In this document: piece after piece, positions 35,366 to 44,885 of the stretch
Layout: the number at the start of each line of letters is the position of its first letter
How positions within the stretch are numbered: the first letter of the stretch is position 1
From: CAZRHR01 sp964578885
GTDB lineage: Bacteria > Bacteroidota > Bacteroidia > CAIKAF01
DNA: 64,000 nt
Reading direction: 5' to 3'
Assembly: GCA_964578885.1 (NCBI GenBank)
Contig: CAZOEO010000003.1
Location: forward strand, 1-64,000
Position numbers and translations under genes: made by a program
The notes under the pieces: generated by a model
Seen by the model: only the letters and a program-made list of their open reading frames with translations
What the model was told of the DNA's origin: nothing
The model's database searches: none

Positions 35366-38300
35366 ATGTCTATGAGAAAAATTTCCGCACCACTGGTATT
35401 ATGGGTTGCCCTGTCGACCGGAATGTCCCTATTATCAGGGCTTCGTGCACAATCAAGCAACCCTGCTTGTCCAAACGCCAATTTCAACATAGGAGACTTT
35501 ACCAACTGGGTTGGACGTACCGGTACATGCTGTCCCATTGCGGTGCCTACCCTAATCACTCCAACTCCAGGAAATACGTTTATTGCGAACAATCGGCAAA
35601 CACTGGTTGGTCCTCCATTTGGAACCCCTTTCGATGCCGTAGTTACCGGTAACCAGCTACCGACGCACCCACCCGGAACCACACGCGCTGCAAGATTAGG
35701 AAACAGTGGCACAGGTGCACAGGCGGAAGCATTGGAATACAACTTTGTTAAAGCAACTGGAAACGAGTTACTTACCGTAAAATTTGCGGTGGTCATGCAG
35801 GATCCGGGGCATACCGTTTCCCAACAGCCAAGATTCGAATTTCAGGTAACCAACCAAAACACTGGACTACCTGTGCCCTGTACTTTTTACCAGGTAGCGG
35901 CAGCGGGTAGCATTCCCGGATTTACGAGCCAAGGACAAATTCGTTGGTTACAATGGACCACCGTAGGTGTTGACTTGTCAGGTATTCCAAACGGAACACC
36001 ACTAACCGTAGTAGCCAGAACAGGAGACTGTTCCTTGAGCGGTCACTATGGATATGGATACGTTTGGGCCGATTGCTCTCCACTGCAAATCAACATTTCT
36101 TACTGTTTAGGTGACAACAGCGCCACGCTAAGTGCACCGGACGGATTCCAAAATTATTTGTGGAGCACGGGTGCCACCACCAAAGACATTACCATCCCCA
36201 ACCCAGCGAATGGTTCTACTTACACTTGTCAGATTACTTCTTTCACTGGTTGCAATGCCACGCTTACAGCAGTCCTTCAGCCTACCATTCCTACCGCTGC
36301 CTTCACTGGCCAGGATGTCTGCCAAGGCGTTGTAAACTTTACGGATAACTCAACTGCTACTAATGGAACCATTAATGGTTGGAGCTGGAATTTCGGAGAC
36401 GGATCTCCTGTTCTTACTGGTACACAAAACCCCTCTCATACCTACGCGAATGAAGGTGCATACAATGTTCAGCTCATTTCCAGCACACCCGCCGGTTGTA
36501 CGGATACCATTGTGGTTCCAGTAAACGTCTCTCCTATATTAAATGCCCAATTCCAAGTACCAAATCCTTGCGGACTCACCGCAAACTTTGCAGACCAGTC
36601 GACCATTTCCTCTGGAAACATCACTAGCTGGAACTGGAATTTCGGTGTGCCAGGTGGTACCGGCGCCACACAAAACCCTTCTTTCAATTTCCCGGCTACA
36701 GGTACCTACAATGTAGAGTTGGTGATTACCAATGCTAACAACTGTACCGATACGCTTATTCAACCTATCACCATTAACTCAGTACCCACAGCCGCTTTTA
36801 ATACTTCACCGGTTTGCGAAGGAAACTTGAGTGTGTTTACAGATAACTCCAGCAATGCAGGTGGCCCTATCACCAACTGGCAATGGACTTTTGGTTCAGG
36901 AGCAGCCAACAGTACTCAACAAAACCCGAACTTCAACTATCCAACGTTCGGAAACTACAACGTTCAATTGATTGTAACGGGTCCCGGAAACTGTAAAGAC
37001 ACCGTTGTACAACAAGTTACCGTAAATCCAAACCCCAATACCAACTTTACACCTCCTGGTCCATGCGGACTTACCCAAGGTTTTACAGACGCTACGGTAG
37101 TACCAGGTGGCTCAAGCGCTTCACAATGGTCATGGAGTTTTGGTGCAGCAGGAACATCTTCACTACAAAACCCAACCTTTACATTCCCGGCTCCAGGCAC
37201 ATATAATATCCAGCTCATTGCTTCAACTGCCGCTGGATGTTCAGATACCCTGGTCGTTCCTTACACCACAGTTGGTGATGTAACAGCCGCGTTCACACAT
37301 ACCAATGTCTGCCAGGGGCTCGCTTTACCTTTTAACTCTACTTCTACGACGCAAGCGGATAATATCGTGGGTTGGGGCTGGTTGTTCGGTAATAACAATA
37401 CGGGTACCGGATCCTCTACCACACATTTATATGCAGCTCCAGGCACATACAATGTAACGCTTGGAGTCCTTACGGCTGCCGGATGTACAGACTCCGTTAC
37501 TGTACCGGTAACGGTTCATCCGAATCCCATCGCCAATTTCGTCGCGGATTCCGTTTGTTCAGGACAAACAACCAACTTCCAGAATACCTCCACGGTACTC
37601 GCTCCGGATGCCATCGTCGCTTATGACTGGAATTTCAATAACGTGGTTCCAAACTCTAACTTGGTGGCTCCAAATGTTTCTTTCCCAACATGGGGAAGTT
37701 ACACCATTAACCTTACCGCCACCACGAACAATGGCTGTTCTGCCAACATCACCAAAGTATACCGTGTGAATCCTCGTCCGGTACTCGCCTTCCAGGCCGT
37801 GCCAAACGAAGGTTGTCAGCCACTTACCGTTAACATGACAAACCAGAGCTTTGTACCAGGTCCAGACACCGTTGTATCCTGGGTTTGGGCCATGGGAAAT
37901 GGTGGAAATGCTTCAGGAGCAACTCCGAACTACACATATACAGGTTCCGGACTTTTCACAGTTACTCTTACAGCCAGCACAGAACATGGTTGCGACACCA
38001 CCATTACCCTGGTTGACCATGTAACAGTACATCCGAAGCCCAACAGTGCTTTCATTTTTAACAATGTGCTGACCAACTATTGCTTCAATGACAATAGCGT
38101 AACCACCAATAACTTCTCTACCATTGGTGCCCCGGGCGTTATTGCCACCAACGATTGGAATGTGACTGGTCCGGGATTCAATCAAAATGTTACCGGAGAC
38201 AACCTCACCGGCCTTACCGTTCCGAACCCTGGATTGTACAATGTGGCTCTTATTTCTACCTCCGATGAAGGATGTAAAGACACCACTGAAACCATTCTCG

Positions 38301-38890
38301 TGATTCATCCAAATCCAGTGGCATTGTTTGAATCGACCACAGATTGCTTCTGGGAAAATACCTTTACTTCACTCACTACAGGTGGTACACCTAACTACCA
38401 ATTCGATTGGGACATGGGTGCAGACGGCGTGTCTGATTATTTCACCGAAGGTCCAATCCTGCATATTTGGGATACCAGTACTGTGGCCGGTCCGCATCCT
38501 GTAACCCTCACCGTAATCGACCAAAATGGTTGTGCCAGTGATACCACGATGGATGCCATTGTAAAACCAGCTCCGCTGAATTTCCAGTATCCTAACGTAT
38601 TGGTTGTGAATCCACAGAATCCAGGAAACGATAAATACGATTTCGAAGTATTTGCCCCCGAATTCAATGAGTGTGTTGATTATACTTTCTCTATTTTCAA
38701 CCGTTGGGGAACCAAAGTTTTTGAAACTGAAAACAAGAAAGTAACTCCAGACTTAACCTGTACCAATTGTTGGAGAGGAAAAGATGATGGAGGAAATTCT
38801 TTAACCGATGGTGTCTATTTCTTCGTCCTCAGGGGAGAAAGAAACATTGAGAAGCAGGGAAGTATCCATCTTTTCAACCTTCAGCCATAA
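35366..38890 (+). CDS. Giant surface protein with about nine PKD domains and a T9SS type B (CHU_C) sorting domain
   Basis: The 1174-residue product starts with a signal peptide (ending GLRAQ near residue 29). Residues ~30-230 form an unclassified beta-rich domain. About nine PKD-like modules of 75-85 residues follow; most carry a W.WNFG or W.W.FG core and GxYNVxL, then a Cys-Thr/Ser-Asp-Thr motif. The last ~95 residues (FAPEFNECVDYTFSIFNRWG, GVYFFVLRG) are the gliding motility-associated C-terminal domain, which directs type IX secretion to the surface. Three starts are possible (GTG 35354, ATG 35366, ATG 35372). A role in adhesion or gliding is inferred. A terminator follows. Confidence 0.9.
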   Translation: MSMRKISAPLVLWVALSTGMSLLSGLRAQSSNPACPNANFNIGDFTNWVGRTGTCCPIAVPTLITPTPGNTFIANNRQTLVGPPFGTPFDAVVTGNQLPTHPPGTTRAARLGNSGTGAQAEALEYNFVKATGNELLTVKFAVVMQDPGHTVSQQPRFEFQVTNQNTGLPVPCTFYQVAAAGSIPGFTSQGQIRWLQWTTVGVDLSGIPNGTPLTVVARTGDCSLSGHYGYGYVWADCSPLQINISYCLGDNSATLSAPDGFQNYLWSTGATTKDITIPNPANGSTYTCQITSFTGCNATLTAVLQPTIPTAAFTGQDVCQGVVNFTDNSTATNGTINGWSWNFGDGSPVLTGTQNPSHTYANEGAYNVQLISSTPAGCTDTIVVPVNVSPILNAQFQVPNPCGLTANFADQSTISSGNITSWNWNFGVPGGTGATQNPSFNFPATGTYNVELVITNANNCTDTLIQPITINSVPTAAFNTSPVCEGNLSVFTDNSSNAGGPITNWQWTFGSGAANSTQQNPNFNYPTFGNYNVQLIVTGPGNCKDTVVQQVTVNPNPNTNFTPPGPCGLTQGFTDATVVPGGSSASQWSWSFGAAGTSSLQNPTFTFPAPGTYNIQLIASTAAGCSDTLVVPYTTVGDVTAAFTHTNVCQGLALPFNSTSTTQADNIVGWGWLFGNNNTGTGSSTTHLYAAPGTYNVTLGVLTAAGCTDSVTVPVTVHPNPIANFVADSVCSGQTTNFQNTSTVLAPDAIVAYDWNFNNVVPNSNLVAPNVSFPTWGSYTINLTATTNNGCSANITKVYRVNPRPVLAFQAVPNEGCQPLTVNMTNQSFVPGPDTVVSWVWAMGNGGNASGATPNYTYTGSGLFTVTLTASTEHGCDTTITLVDHVTVHPKPNSAFIFNNVLTNYCFNDNSVTTNNFSTIGAPGVIATNDWNVTGPGFNQNVTGDNLTGLTVPNPGLYNVALISTSDEGCKDTTETILVIHPNPVALFESTTDCFWENTFTSLTTGGTPNYQFDWDMGADGVSDYFTEGPILHIWDTSTVAGPHPVTLTVIDQNGCASDTTMDAIVKPAPLNFQYPNVLVVNPQNPGNDKYDFEVFAPEFNECVDYTFSIFNRWGTKVFETENKKVTPDLTCTNCWRGKDDGGNSLTDGVYFFVLRGERNIEKQGSIHLFNLQP

Positions 38891-38909
38891 CATTAATTGA
38901 TTTAATTCA

Positions 38910-38941
38910 AAAGGGAGTTCAAACCATGGGCTCCCTTTTTT
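38910..38941 (+). terminator. Terminator of the PKD surface protein gene
   Basis: AAGGGAG (38911-38917) pairs with CTCCCTT (38931-38937), followed by a T run. Confidence 0.8.
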
Positions 38942-38961
38942 GTTATATACTTTTATTTTCC

Positions 38962-39423
38962 ATGCAGCAACAGGAATTCATCAACCCAATTGACAAAGAC
39001 AAGATCACGGAGAAACCGGGTTTACTTCCTTACGCTCATACCGTAGGTGGCGCGGTAGTTAAACCCGAAGATCAGGGAAAAATCAAAGGAAGAGCTTTGG
39101 CTGCGATGGAGCAACAAACAGACATGCAGCTCCGCCAGATCTATGAACAAATGGAGGTGCTCGCCAGACAAGCCAAAAACCTTCAACGAAGAATCGAGAT
39201 TTCGCACATGATTTACATGGCAGAAGTGAGTTTTGAACCATTTGCAGGCCATACTTACTACCTTTATCAGAGGGAAAATGGCAAACGTGTACTCATGATG
39301 ATTTCTCCCGAAGAATGGGGACGCTCCAACAAACTGCAATTCGTAGCCAGCGTGCGGCTCATGGCCGATCATACCTGGGATATTTTGAAGACGGATGAAA
39401 CCCTTTGGGAAAATCCAGCTTAA
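38962..39423 (+). CDS. DUF2452 protein
   Basis: The 153-residue cytoplasmic protein has the strongly conserved DUF2452 opening NPIDKDKITEKPGLLPYAH with GGAVVKPEDQGKIKG, a helical middle (EQQTDMQLRQIYEQMEVLA) and an ending with FEPFAGHTYYLYQ and MISPEEWG. Function is unknown. The ATG at 38962 is chosen because the longer frame starts inside the preceding terminator. Its end is eight bases from the end of convergent aroC. Confidence 0.88.
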   Translation: MQQQEFINPIDKDKITEKPGLLPYAHTVGGAVVKPEDQGKIKGRALAAMEQQTDMQLRQIYEQMEVLARQAKNLQRRIEISHMIYMAEVSFEPFAGHTYYLYQRENGKRVLMMISPEEWGRSNKLQFVASVRLMADHTWDILKTDETLWENPA

Positions 39424-39431
39424 AACTCAAA

Positions 39432-40526
39432 TCATTTTTTATCCCATTGCCTTGGCCAAAATCCCTGCCGAAGCATAAAGTCACCAAGAACCAGAGCCAC
39501 CATAGCTTCTACAATAGGAACAGCTCTTGGCACCACACAAGGATCGTGACGGCCTTTGGCCTCCAAGGTCACCTCTTCTTTGTGACGGGTTACGGAAGAC
39601 TGCAACTTCGCTATCGTTGCAACGGGTTTAAAAGCAACAGCACATAAAAGTGGCATGCCATTAGAAATGCCACCTTGAATGCCACCTGAATGGTTGGTCG
39701 CTGTCGCAATGTCTCCTTCATGTATGTAAAAAGCATCATTCACTTCACTGCCCAATTGACCGGAACCGGCGAATCCCATTCCAATTTCCACGCCCTTTAC
39801 CGCATTGATGGAGGCCAGGGCACCAGAAAGTGCGGCATTCAATTTTTGAAAAACAGGCTCACCTAAACCTGCAGGAACGCCTTCTACCCTGCAATGAATA
39901 ATCCCACCCAGAGAGTCGCCCTCTTGCCTGGTCTTGGCAATGAGTAATTCCATCCGGTTGGCCGCGTTGGCATCCGGACAGCGAACCGCATTCGTGTCTA
40001 CTTCTGCTTCAAAAGAAAGCTCCGGAGAAAGTTGATTCTGAATTGGCCCGATGACTTGCGTCCACGCTTTCACACGAATCCCTGAAGCCAATAGCATTTG
40101 CTGTACCATGGCTCCGGCAGCCACGCGAACTGCCGTTTCCCTCGCAGAGGCGCGGCCTCCGCCACGTGGATCTCTAAAGCCAAATTTGGCATCCCAGGTA
40201 AAATCTGCATGACTAGGGCGATACACCTGGTTCAAATGCTGGTAATCCTCTGACCGCTGATCCTGGTTTCGCAGCAAAAATGCGAGTGGTGTTCCTAAAG
40301 TTTTTCCTTCAAAAAAACCGGATAAAATCTCAATTTCATCCCGTTCGTTTCTCGCGGTGGTCACGGAAGATTGTCCCGGACGACGACGATCTAAGGCAGC
40401 CTGGACGGCAGCTATATCTAAAGGGAAACCAGCAGGCAAACCCAAAAGCACGCCTCCAATGGCAGGACCATGAGATTCCCCGAAACTAACCAATTGCAAC
40501 CATTGTCCAAATATATTACCATCCAT
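39432..40526 (-). CDS. aroC: Chorismate synthase
   Basis: AroC makes chorismate from EPSP using reduced FMN, the last shared step to aromatic amino acids. Signature parts are SFGESHGPAIGGVLLGLPAG at the N-terminus, RDPRGGGRASARETAVRVAAGA near residue 120 and GGIQGGISNGMPL near 285, then DPCVVPRAVPIVEAMVALVL. Length 364 fits. No operon partner is seen. Confidence 0.97.
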   Translation of the reverse strand: MDGNIFGQWLQLVSFGESHGPAIGGVLLGLPAGFPLDIAAVQAALDRRRPGQSSVTTARNERDEIEILSGFFEGKTLGTPLAFLLRNQDQRSEDYQHLNQVYRPSHADFTWDAKFGFRDPRGGGRASARETAVRVAAGAMVQQMLLASGIRVKAWTQVIGPIQNQLSPELSFEAEVDTNAVRCPDANAANRMELLIAKTRQEGDSLGGIIHCRVEGVPAGLGEPVFQKLNAALSGALASINAVKGVEIGMGFAGSGQLGSEVNDAFYIHEGDIATATNHSGGIQGGISNGMPLLCAVAFKPVATIAKLQSSVTRHKEEVTLEAKGRHDPCVVPRAVPIVEAMVALVLGDFMLRQGFWPRQWDKK

Positions 40527-40692
40527 GGCTTTTTTACTTTAAGGATTTCAGGAACAATAACCTTGTTTCTTCAACAAAGTTGTCATTTTTATGCGTCAAT
40601 CATTGAAGTCCAACAGAATTTCATTCCTCTGCTATGCCAACTTCTCCGTTTAGCTAATGCGCATACGAGGAAAAAATGTATCATTGTATGTC

Positions 40693-41205
40693 ATGGCAAA
40701 AAGATTAGCTTCGCAATTACCCTTGATTGGCAGGAGAGAAAAAGTGTCTTTTCCCGGTTTGGGTTTGACGGACGTTACCGCCAAAATTGACACAGGTGCC
40801 TATTCCTGTTCTCTGCACGCCAGGGTACTGCATTTGGAAGAGGGTGAAAATGGAACCTTTGTGGTGTTTGAACCCCTTGGAAAGAAAAATAAACTTCGCA
40901 ATATTCTGCCGGTTACCCTGCCGGTGCTGAGGATGAAAAAGGTAAAAAGCTCCAACGGGTTGGCCCAATCCCGAATTTTCGTTTCCATTCCTTTACAAAT
41001 TGGCCCGTATTTGGTAGAAACCGCGTTTGGACTTACGGATCGGAGTGCGATGAAAACCACCGTTTTGCTCGGCCGAAAAATTTTGTCGGAACGATTCCTT
41101 GTGGATGTAAGTCGTTCGCACCTCCTCACTTCAAAAAACAAAAAGGCAAAAAAAACCGGCGCTAAGGCCGGTTTCGAAAATACGAATTCAATTAGGGACG
41201 AGTAG
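40693..41205 (+). CDS. Retropepsin-like 'ATP-dependent zinc protease' family protein
   Basis: The 170-residue protein carries the aspartyl-protease-like motif KIDTGAYSCSLHA near residue 35 and the strand TTVLLGRKIL near the end, matching the family annotated as ATP-dependent zinc protease (Pfam Zn_protease, RimK-associated). True peptidase activity is uncertain. ATG 40693 is preferred, because the family begins there (LIGRREKVSFP). The last ~20 codons run through the terminator of the convergent lipoprotein gene and 14 bases into that gene, so the C-terminus looks overwritten rather than conserved. Confidence 0.8.
   Translation: MAKRLASQLPLIGRREKVSFPGLGLTDVTAKIDTGAYSCSLHARVLHLEEGENGTFVVFEPLGKKNKLRNILPVTLPVLRMKKVKSSNGLAQSRIFVSIPLQIGPYLVETAFGLTDRSAMKTTVLLGRKILSERFLVDVSRSHLLTSKNKKAKKTGAKAGFENTNSIRDE
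41153..41174 (-). terminator. Terminator of lipoprotein copy 1, inside the protease-like gene
   Basis: AAACCGGC and GCCGGTTT (41153-41160, 41167-41174) form an eight-pair stem over a six-base loop; on the minus strand a T run follows. The same element follows lipoprotein copy 2. Confidence 0.8.
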
Positions 41206-41566
41206 TTGTGATTACAACGGTATCTCCTGCATCGATGTTAGAAAAACGAGCATTGGATTTTTCCAATAACTCAATGGTCAGATTGGTTGTGTCAGACATG
41301 ATCATCTGAAGGATGGTCTCATTAGAGATCAAAGCCCAGGTTCCATTGGTTGTATCTACAGAGTTGGTAGTGGTGAATGTGTTGTCGGTAGCGAAGTTAA
41401 ACTTCATGTTGATAAGCGTAGGAAGAGTTCCAACCATTTCTACACCGTTCATTTTGAGCGAAGAAACAGACCAAGCGCCATCTGTAAGAAGTTCTGATTT
41501 AGATGGATCGGAACAAGAAGCCAATACCAGTCCGAAAGCGGCCAAACCTAAAAATACTTTTTTCAT
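41192..41566 (-). CDS. Small lipoprotein, lipocalin-like, copy 1
   Basis: The 124-residue product has a lipoprotein signal peptide with the lipobox LASC (Cys18). The mature part starts LLTDGAWSVSSLKMNG and continues with strands of the lipocalin-like small-protein type (MKFNFATDN, GTWALISNE, LTIELLEKSN). It is about 89% identical to the protein at 42246-42620. The ATG at 41566 is chosen to match that copy; a second ATG lies one codon upstream. Function is unknown. Confidence 0.82.
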   Translation of the reverse strand: MKKVFLGLAAFGLVLASCSDPSKSELLTDGAWSVSSLKMNGVEMVGTLPTLINMKFNFATDNTFTTTNSVDTTNGTWALISNETILQMIMSDTTNLTIELLEKSNARFSNIDAGDTVVITTTRP

Positions 41567-41577
41567 CATATTTGAAA

Positions 41578-42203
41578 TTAAATGTAAAGCCGCAATTTTA
41601 TCAAAAAACAGGCCAAAAACCATTTAAATCCGTGGTTTAATCATATTTGTTTTATTTAAACTATACAAAATATTGAAAAACAATATAATAAATTTATATT
41701 GGTAAAACTTTTGCAGCACTAAGATCTTCTTAAGCTAAATCCAGGAATGTCAAAACAGGTGAAAGTATGTTTGCCACTCAAGTCTATTACGTATTGTATT
41801 TGAGCGAGTTTTAGTTAAACAATTATGTTGTGTATCTATGGCAAATAAGCCCAATAACCAAAGAAAACAGGTGAAACAGTTCTTCTGAAACTATTTTCAT
41901 CAATGATTTTTATTTTCGAATCGAAAACTTAAAGCCTTTCCTTTTCTTCAGCCGTATTCGCAACATTCCGCCTGCAACCCTACCTGCTCTTTCGTATAAA
42001 AAGGAAAAAGCACCAGATTATGAGCCTTAATTCTAATTTCCGCTTCCAATAATTTACCCAATGGCCCCTATCAGAGAGAAGACGCGTTTGGACTTCCTGA
42101 ACGAAATGATATAAGAAGCAAGGTTTTGCTCAGTGAATATATTTTATTGTCGCGATTCCAGCAAGTTGTGTGTCGCAAGCATCTCCCTATTTCAACCGGC
42201 AAA
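41578..42203. other. A/T-rich gap between the two lipoprotein copies
   Basis: No gene is supported in these 626 bases. The two lipoprotein copies share sequence through their 3' terminators, but this stretch is not obviously duplicated. A 65-residue frame at 42126-42323 is not convincing. Confidence 0.5.
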
Positions 42204-42206
42204 AAA

Positions 42207-42228
42207 AAACCGGCGCTGAGGCCGGTTT
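42207..42228 (-). terminator. Terminator of lipoprotein copy 2
   Basis: AAACCGGC (42207-42214) pairs with GCCGGTTT (42221-42228), and nine T follow on the minus strand. It is nearly identical to the one after copy 1. Confidence 0.85.
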
Positions 42229-42245
42229 CAAAAATGCGAATTCAA

Positions 42246-42620
42246 TTAGGGACGCGTAGTTGTTACTACAATGGTATCTCCTGCATCGATGTTAGAAAAA
42301 CGGGCATTGGATTTTTCCAATAACTCAATGGTCAGATTGGTTGTGTCGCTAGAGATCAACTGAAGGATGGTCTCATTTGAGATTAAAGCCCAGGTTCCAT
42401 TGGTTGTATCTACAGAGCTGGTAGTGGTGTATGAGTTGTCGGTAGCGAAGTTGAACTTCATGTTGGTAAGGGTAGCAACAGTTCCAACCAATTCTACACC
42501 GTTCATTTTGAACGAAGAAACAGACCAAGCGCCATCTGTAAGAAGTTCTGTTTTAGATGGATCGGAGCAAGAGGCCAATACAAGTCCGAAAGCGGCTAAG
42601 CCTAAGAATGCTTTTTTCAT
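42246..42620 (-). CDS. Small lipoprotein, lipocalin-like, copy 2
   Basis: The product has 124 residues with lipobox LASC and the same domain as copy 1. Most differences from copy 1 are in the mid-region (MVGTLPTLIN against LVGTVATLTN) and the segment before SDTTNL. Both copies keep intact frames, signal peptides and terminators, so both are likely expressed. Function is unknown. Confidence 0.85.
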   Translation of the reverse strand: MKKAFLGLAAFGLVLASCSDPSKTELLTDGAWSVSSFKMNGVELVGTVATLTNMKFNFATDNSYTTTSSVDTTNGTWALISNETILQLISSDTTNLTIELLEKSNARFSNIDAGDTIVVTTTRP

Positions 42621-42721
42621 AATACAAAAATTAAATATAATGTGCTCCTAAGAGCAAAAATCAGGCCCAAAGGTTGCATGAGCTCAAAAAAAAGTTCGTT
42701 TTCTATAAAAGACTTCTTTAC

Positions 42722-42752
42722 TTGGATATGAGTTTGAAAAAATGTAATTTTG
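42722..42752 (+). promoter_or_regulatory. Promoter of rpsA
   Basis: TTG (42722-42724), a 20-base spacer and TAATTTTG (42745-42752) match the Bacteroidota consensus. The leader would be about 110 bases, long enough for autoregulation by S1, which is known in other bacteria. Confidence 0.65.
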
Positions 42753-42868
42753 CACCCTTAAAAGACGTCCGGATTAGTTATTGAAAGTCAAACCAAAGGT
42801 TCTTTTTCCCATATCTTCGGGGACGTCTATTACGAAGGTAGCAGAAAAAAACCGGAAGCTCTGATACT

Positions 42869-44701
42869 ATGTCAGAAGAAACAAATGAAGTAATGGCAGC
42901 TAATACTGCTGCTCCGCAAACCGGTGAATTCAACTGGAATGCCCTGACCAAACGTGGTGATGTGTATAGTCAAGAAGACCGTGACTCCATGTCTACCATG
43001 TATGGTCAAACCCTTTCTTCCGTTTTAGAACATGAAATTACCAACGGCCGTGTGGTATCGATGTCGGCGAAAGATGTAGTGATTAACATCGGATACAAGT
43101 CCGAAGGCATCGTACCTCGCACCGAATTCAGATACAACCAGGATTTGGCAGTAGGTGATCAGGTGGAAGTATACATTGACAAATTGGAAGACAAAAATGG
43201 TCAATTGTTGCTTAGCCATCGTAAAGCCCGCGCCATCCGTGCATGGGACAAAGTAAACCAAGTTCATGCCAACGACGAAGTCATTCAGGGAACCATCAAA
43301 TGCAGAACCAAAGGTGGACTTATTGCCGATGTATTCGGTATCGAGGCCTTCTTGCCAGGTTCTCAAATTGATGTGAAGCCAATCCGCGACTACGACGTGT
43401 ACGTTGGAAAAACCATGGAATTCAAGGTGGTGAAAATCAACCAGGAATTCAAAAACGTGGTGGTTTCTCACAAAGTGCTTCTTGAAGAAGAACTGGAAGA
43501 ACAAAAAAGACATATTATCTCCAAACTGGAAAAAGGCCAGGTATTGGAAGGTATCGTCAAAAACATCACTTCCTACGGTGTATTCGTGGATCTTGGTGGC
43601 GTAGACGGACTTATCCACATTACCGACCTCAGCTGGGGACGTATTGTACATCCTGAAGAAATCGTTCAGCTGGACGCTAAAATTCAAGTGGTTGTATTGG
43701 ATTACGACAACGAGAAAAAGCGTATTGCTCTTGGCCTCAAGCAACTTTCTGCTCACCCATGGGACGCGCTTTCTGCCGAACTCAAGACTGGAGACAAAAT
43801 CTCTGGCCGCGTAGTGGTTCTCGCAGATTATGGTGCTTTCGTAGAAGTAGCTCCAGGCGTAGAAGGTCTGATCCACGTTTCAGAAATGAGCTGGTCTCAA
43901 CACCTTCGTTCTGCCCAGGACTTCCTGAAAGTAGGCGACACGGTGGAAGCTATCGTACTCAACATCGATCGGGACGAGCGCAAAATGTCTTTGGGCATGA
44001 AGCAACTTACGCCAGATCCTTGGTCCACCATTCAAGAGCGTTACCCCGTTGGCAGCAAACATTCTGCTGTAGTGAAAAACTTCACCAACTATGGTATTTT
44101 CGTAGAGCTTGAAGAAGGAATTGACGGACTTATCCACATTTCTGACCTCAGCTGGACCAAGAAGATTAAACATCCTTCCGACTTCACCAAAGTGGACGAA
44201 AGAATGGACGTGGTGGTGTTGGACATCGACATCGAAAATCGCAAACTGAGCTTAGGCCACAAACAACTTGAAGAAGATCCATGGGAAGTATTCGCTTCCG
44301 TATTCGACGCTTCTCAGGTACACAAAGGAACCATCATCGAAGTTTCCGACAAAGGAGCTGTGGTTTCTATGGCCTATGGTATCGAAGGTTTCGCACCCAT
44401 GAAGCATCTTAAAAAAGAAGATGGCTCCAAAGCGAAAGTAGAAGATGTATTGGATTTCGCTATCCTGGAATTCTCCAAGGACGATAAGAAAATCCTCATC
44501 TCGCATACCCGCACTTGGGATGAATCCATGAAAGAGGAAGAAAAAGCACCTCGCAAAACCGCCAACAAAGGTGGTGGAGATGCTTCTAAATCCATCAAAA
44601 ACCTGAATCAGCAAACTGAGAAAACGACCTTAGGTGACTTGGGTGTACTCAGCGACCTGAAAAAGGAAATGGAGCAAAACCAAAAATCAGGAAAAGAGTA
44701 A
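42869..44701 (+). CDS. rpsA: 30S ribosomal protein S1
   Basis: The 610-residue protein contains six S1 RNA-binding domains. The third to fifth are easiest to see, each with GxVxxxxxYGxFVxLxxGVxGLIHxSxxSW, and each is followed by VVVLDIDxExRKLSLGxKQL. The first two are the divergent ribosome-binding domains. The C-terminal tail is acidic and lysine-rich. It helps mRNA binding, which matters in a phylum that rarely uses Shine-Dalgarno sites; none is seen before this gene. Confidence 0.96.
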   Translation: MSEETNEVMAANTAAPQTGEFNWNALTKRGDVYSQEDRDSMSTMYGQTLSSVLEHEITNGRVVSMSAKDVVINIGYKSEGIVPRTEFRYNQDLAVGDQVEVYIDKLEDKNGQLLLSHRKARAIRAWDKVNQVHANDEVIQGTIKCRTKGGLIADVFGIEAFLPGSQIDVKPIRDYDVYVGKTMEFKVVKINQEFKNVVVSHKVLLEEELEEQKRHIISKLEKGQVLEGIVKNITSYGVFVDLGGVDGLIHITDLSWGRIVHPEEIVQLDAKIQVVVLDYDNEKKRIALGLKQLSAHPWDALSAELKTGDKISGRVVVLADYGAFVEVAPGVEGLIHVSEMSWSQHLRSAQDFLKVGDTVEAIVLNIDRDERKMSLGMKQLTPDPWSTIQERYPVGSKHSAVVKNFTNYGIFVELEEGIDGLIHISDLSWTKKIKHPSDFTKVDERMDVVVLDIDIENRKLSLGHKQLEEDPWEVFASVFDASQVHKGTIIEVSDKGAVVSMAYGIEGFAPMKHLKKEDGSKAKVEDVLDFAILEFSKDDKKILISHTRTWDESMKEEEKAPRKTANKGGGDASKSIKNLNQQTEKTTLGDLGVLSDLKKEMEQNQKSGKE

Positions 44702-44720
44702 TCTTTTCAAAACAACATAA

Positions 44721-44747
44721 AAGGCCGGTACTTCCGGCCTTTTTTTA
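44721..44747 (+). terminator. Terminator of rpsA
   Basis: AAGGCCGG and CCGGCCTT form an eight-pair stem over TACTT, followed by seven T. Confidence 0.9.
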
Positions 44748-44885
44748 TGTCCCACCGGGAAGCTTCAGCTTAAATCATTTTTAGATAATGGTTGGGTCTG
44801 ATTTATAGATTTTTCTCAAAACCAACCTGTATTTTATCCGTTCATTCTCCGAATACTTTGACCGGGCTTTCTATCTTTATCGTCT

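Noticed and set aside
37913..38308. A 131-codon frame antisense to the PKD gene
   Set aside because: It arises from the repetitive Thr/Asn-rich coding strand and has no start signal or homology.
42126..42323. A 65-codon frame downstream of lipoprotein copy 2
   Set aside because: It crosses the terminator and enters the antisense of the lipoprotein gene; nothing supports it.
43025..43876. A 283-codon frame antisense to rpsA
   Set aside because: It is a shadow of the codon pattern in the S1 domains; it has no family resemblance and lies fully inside an essential gene.
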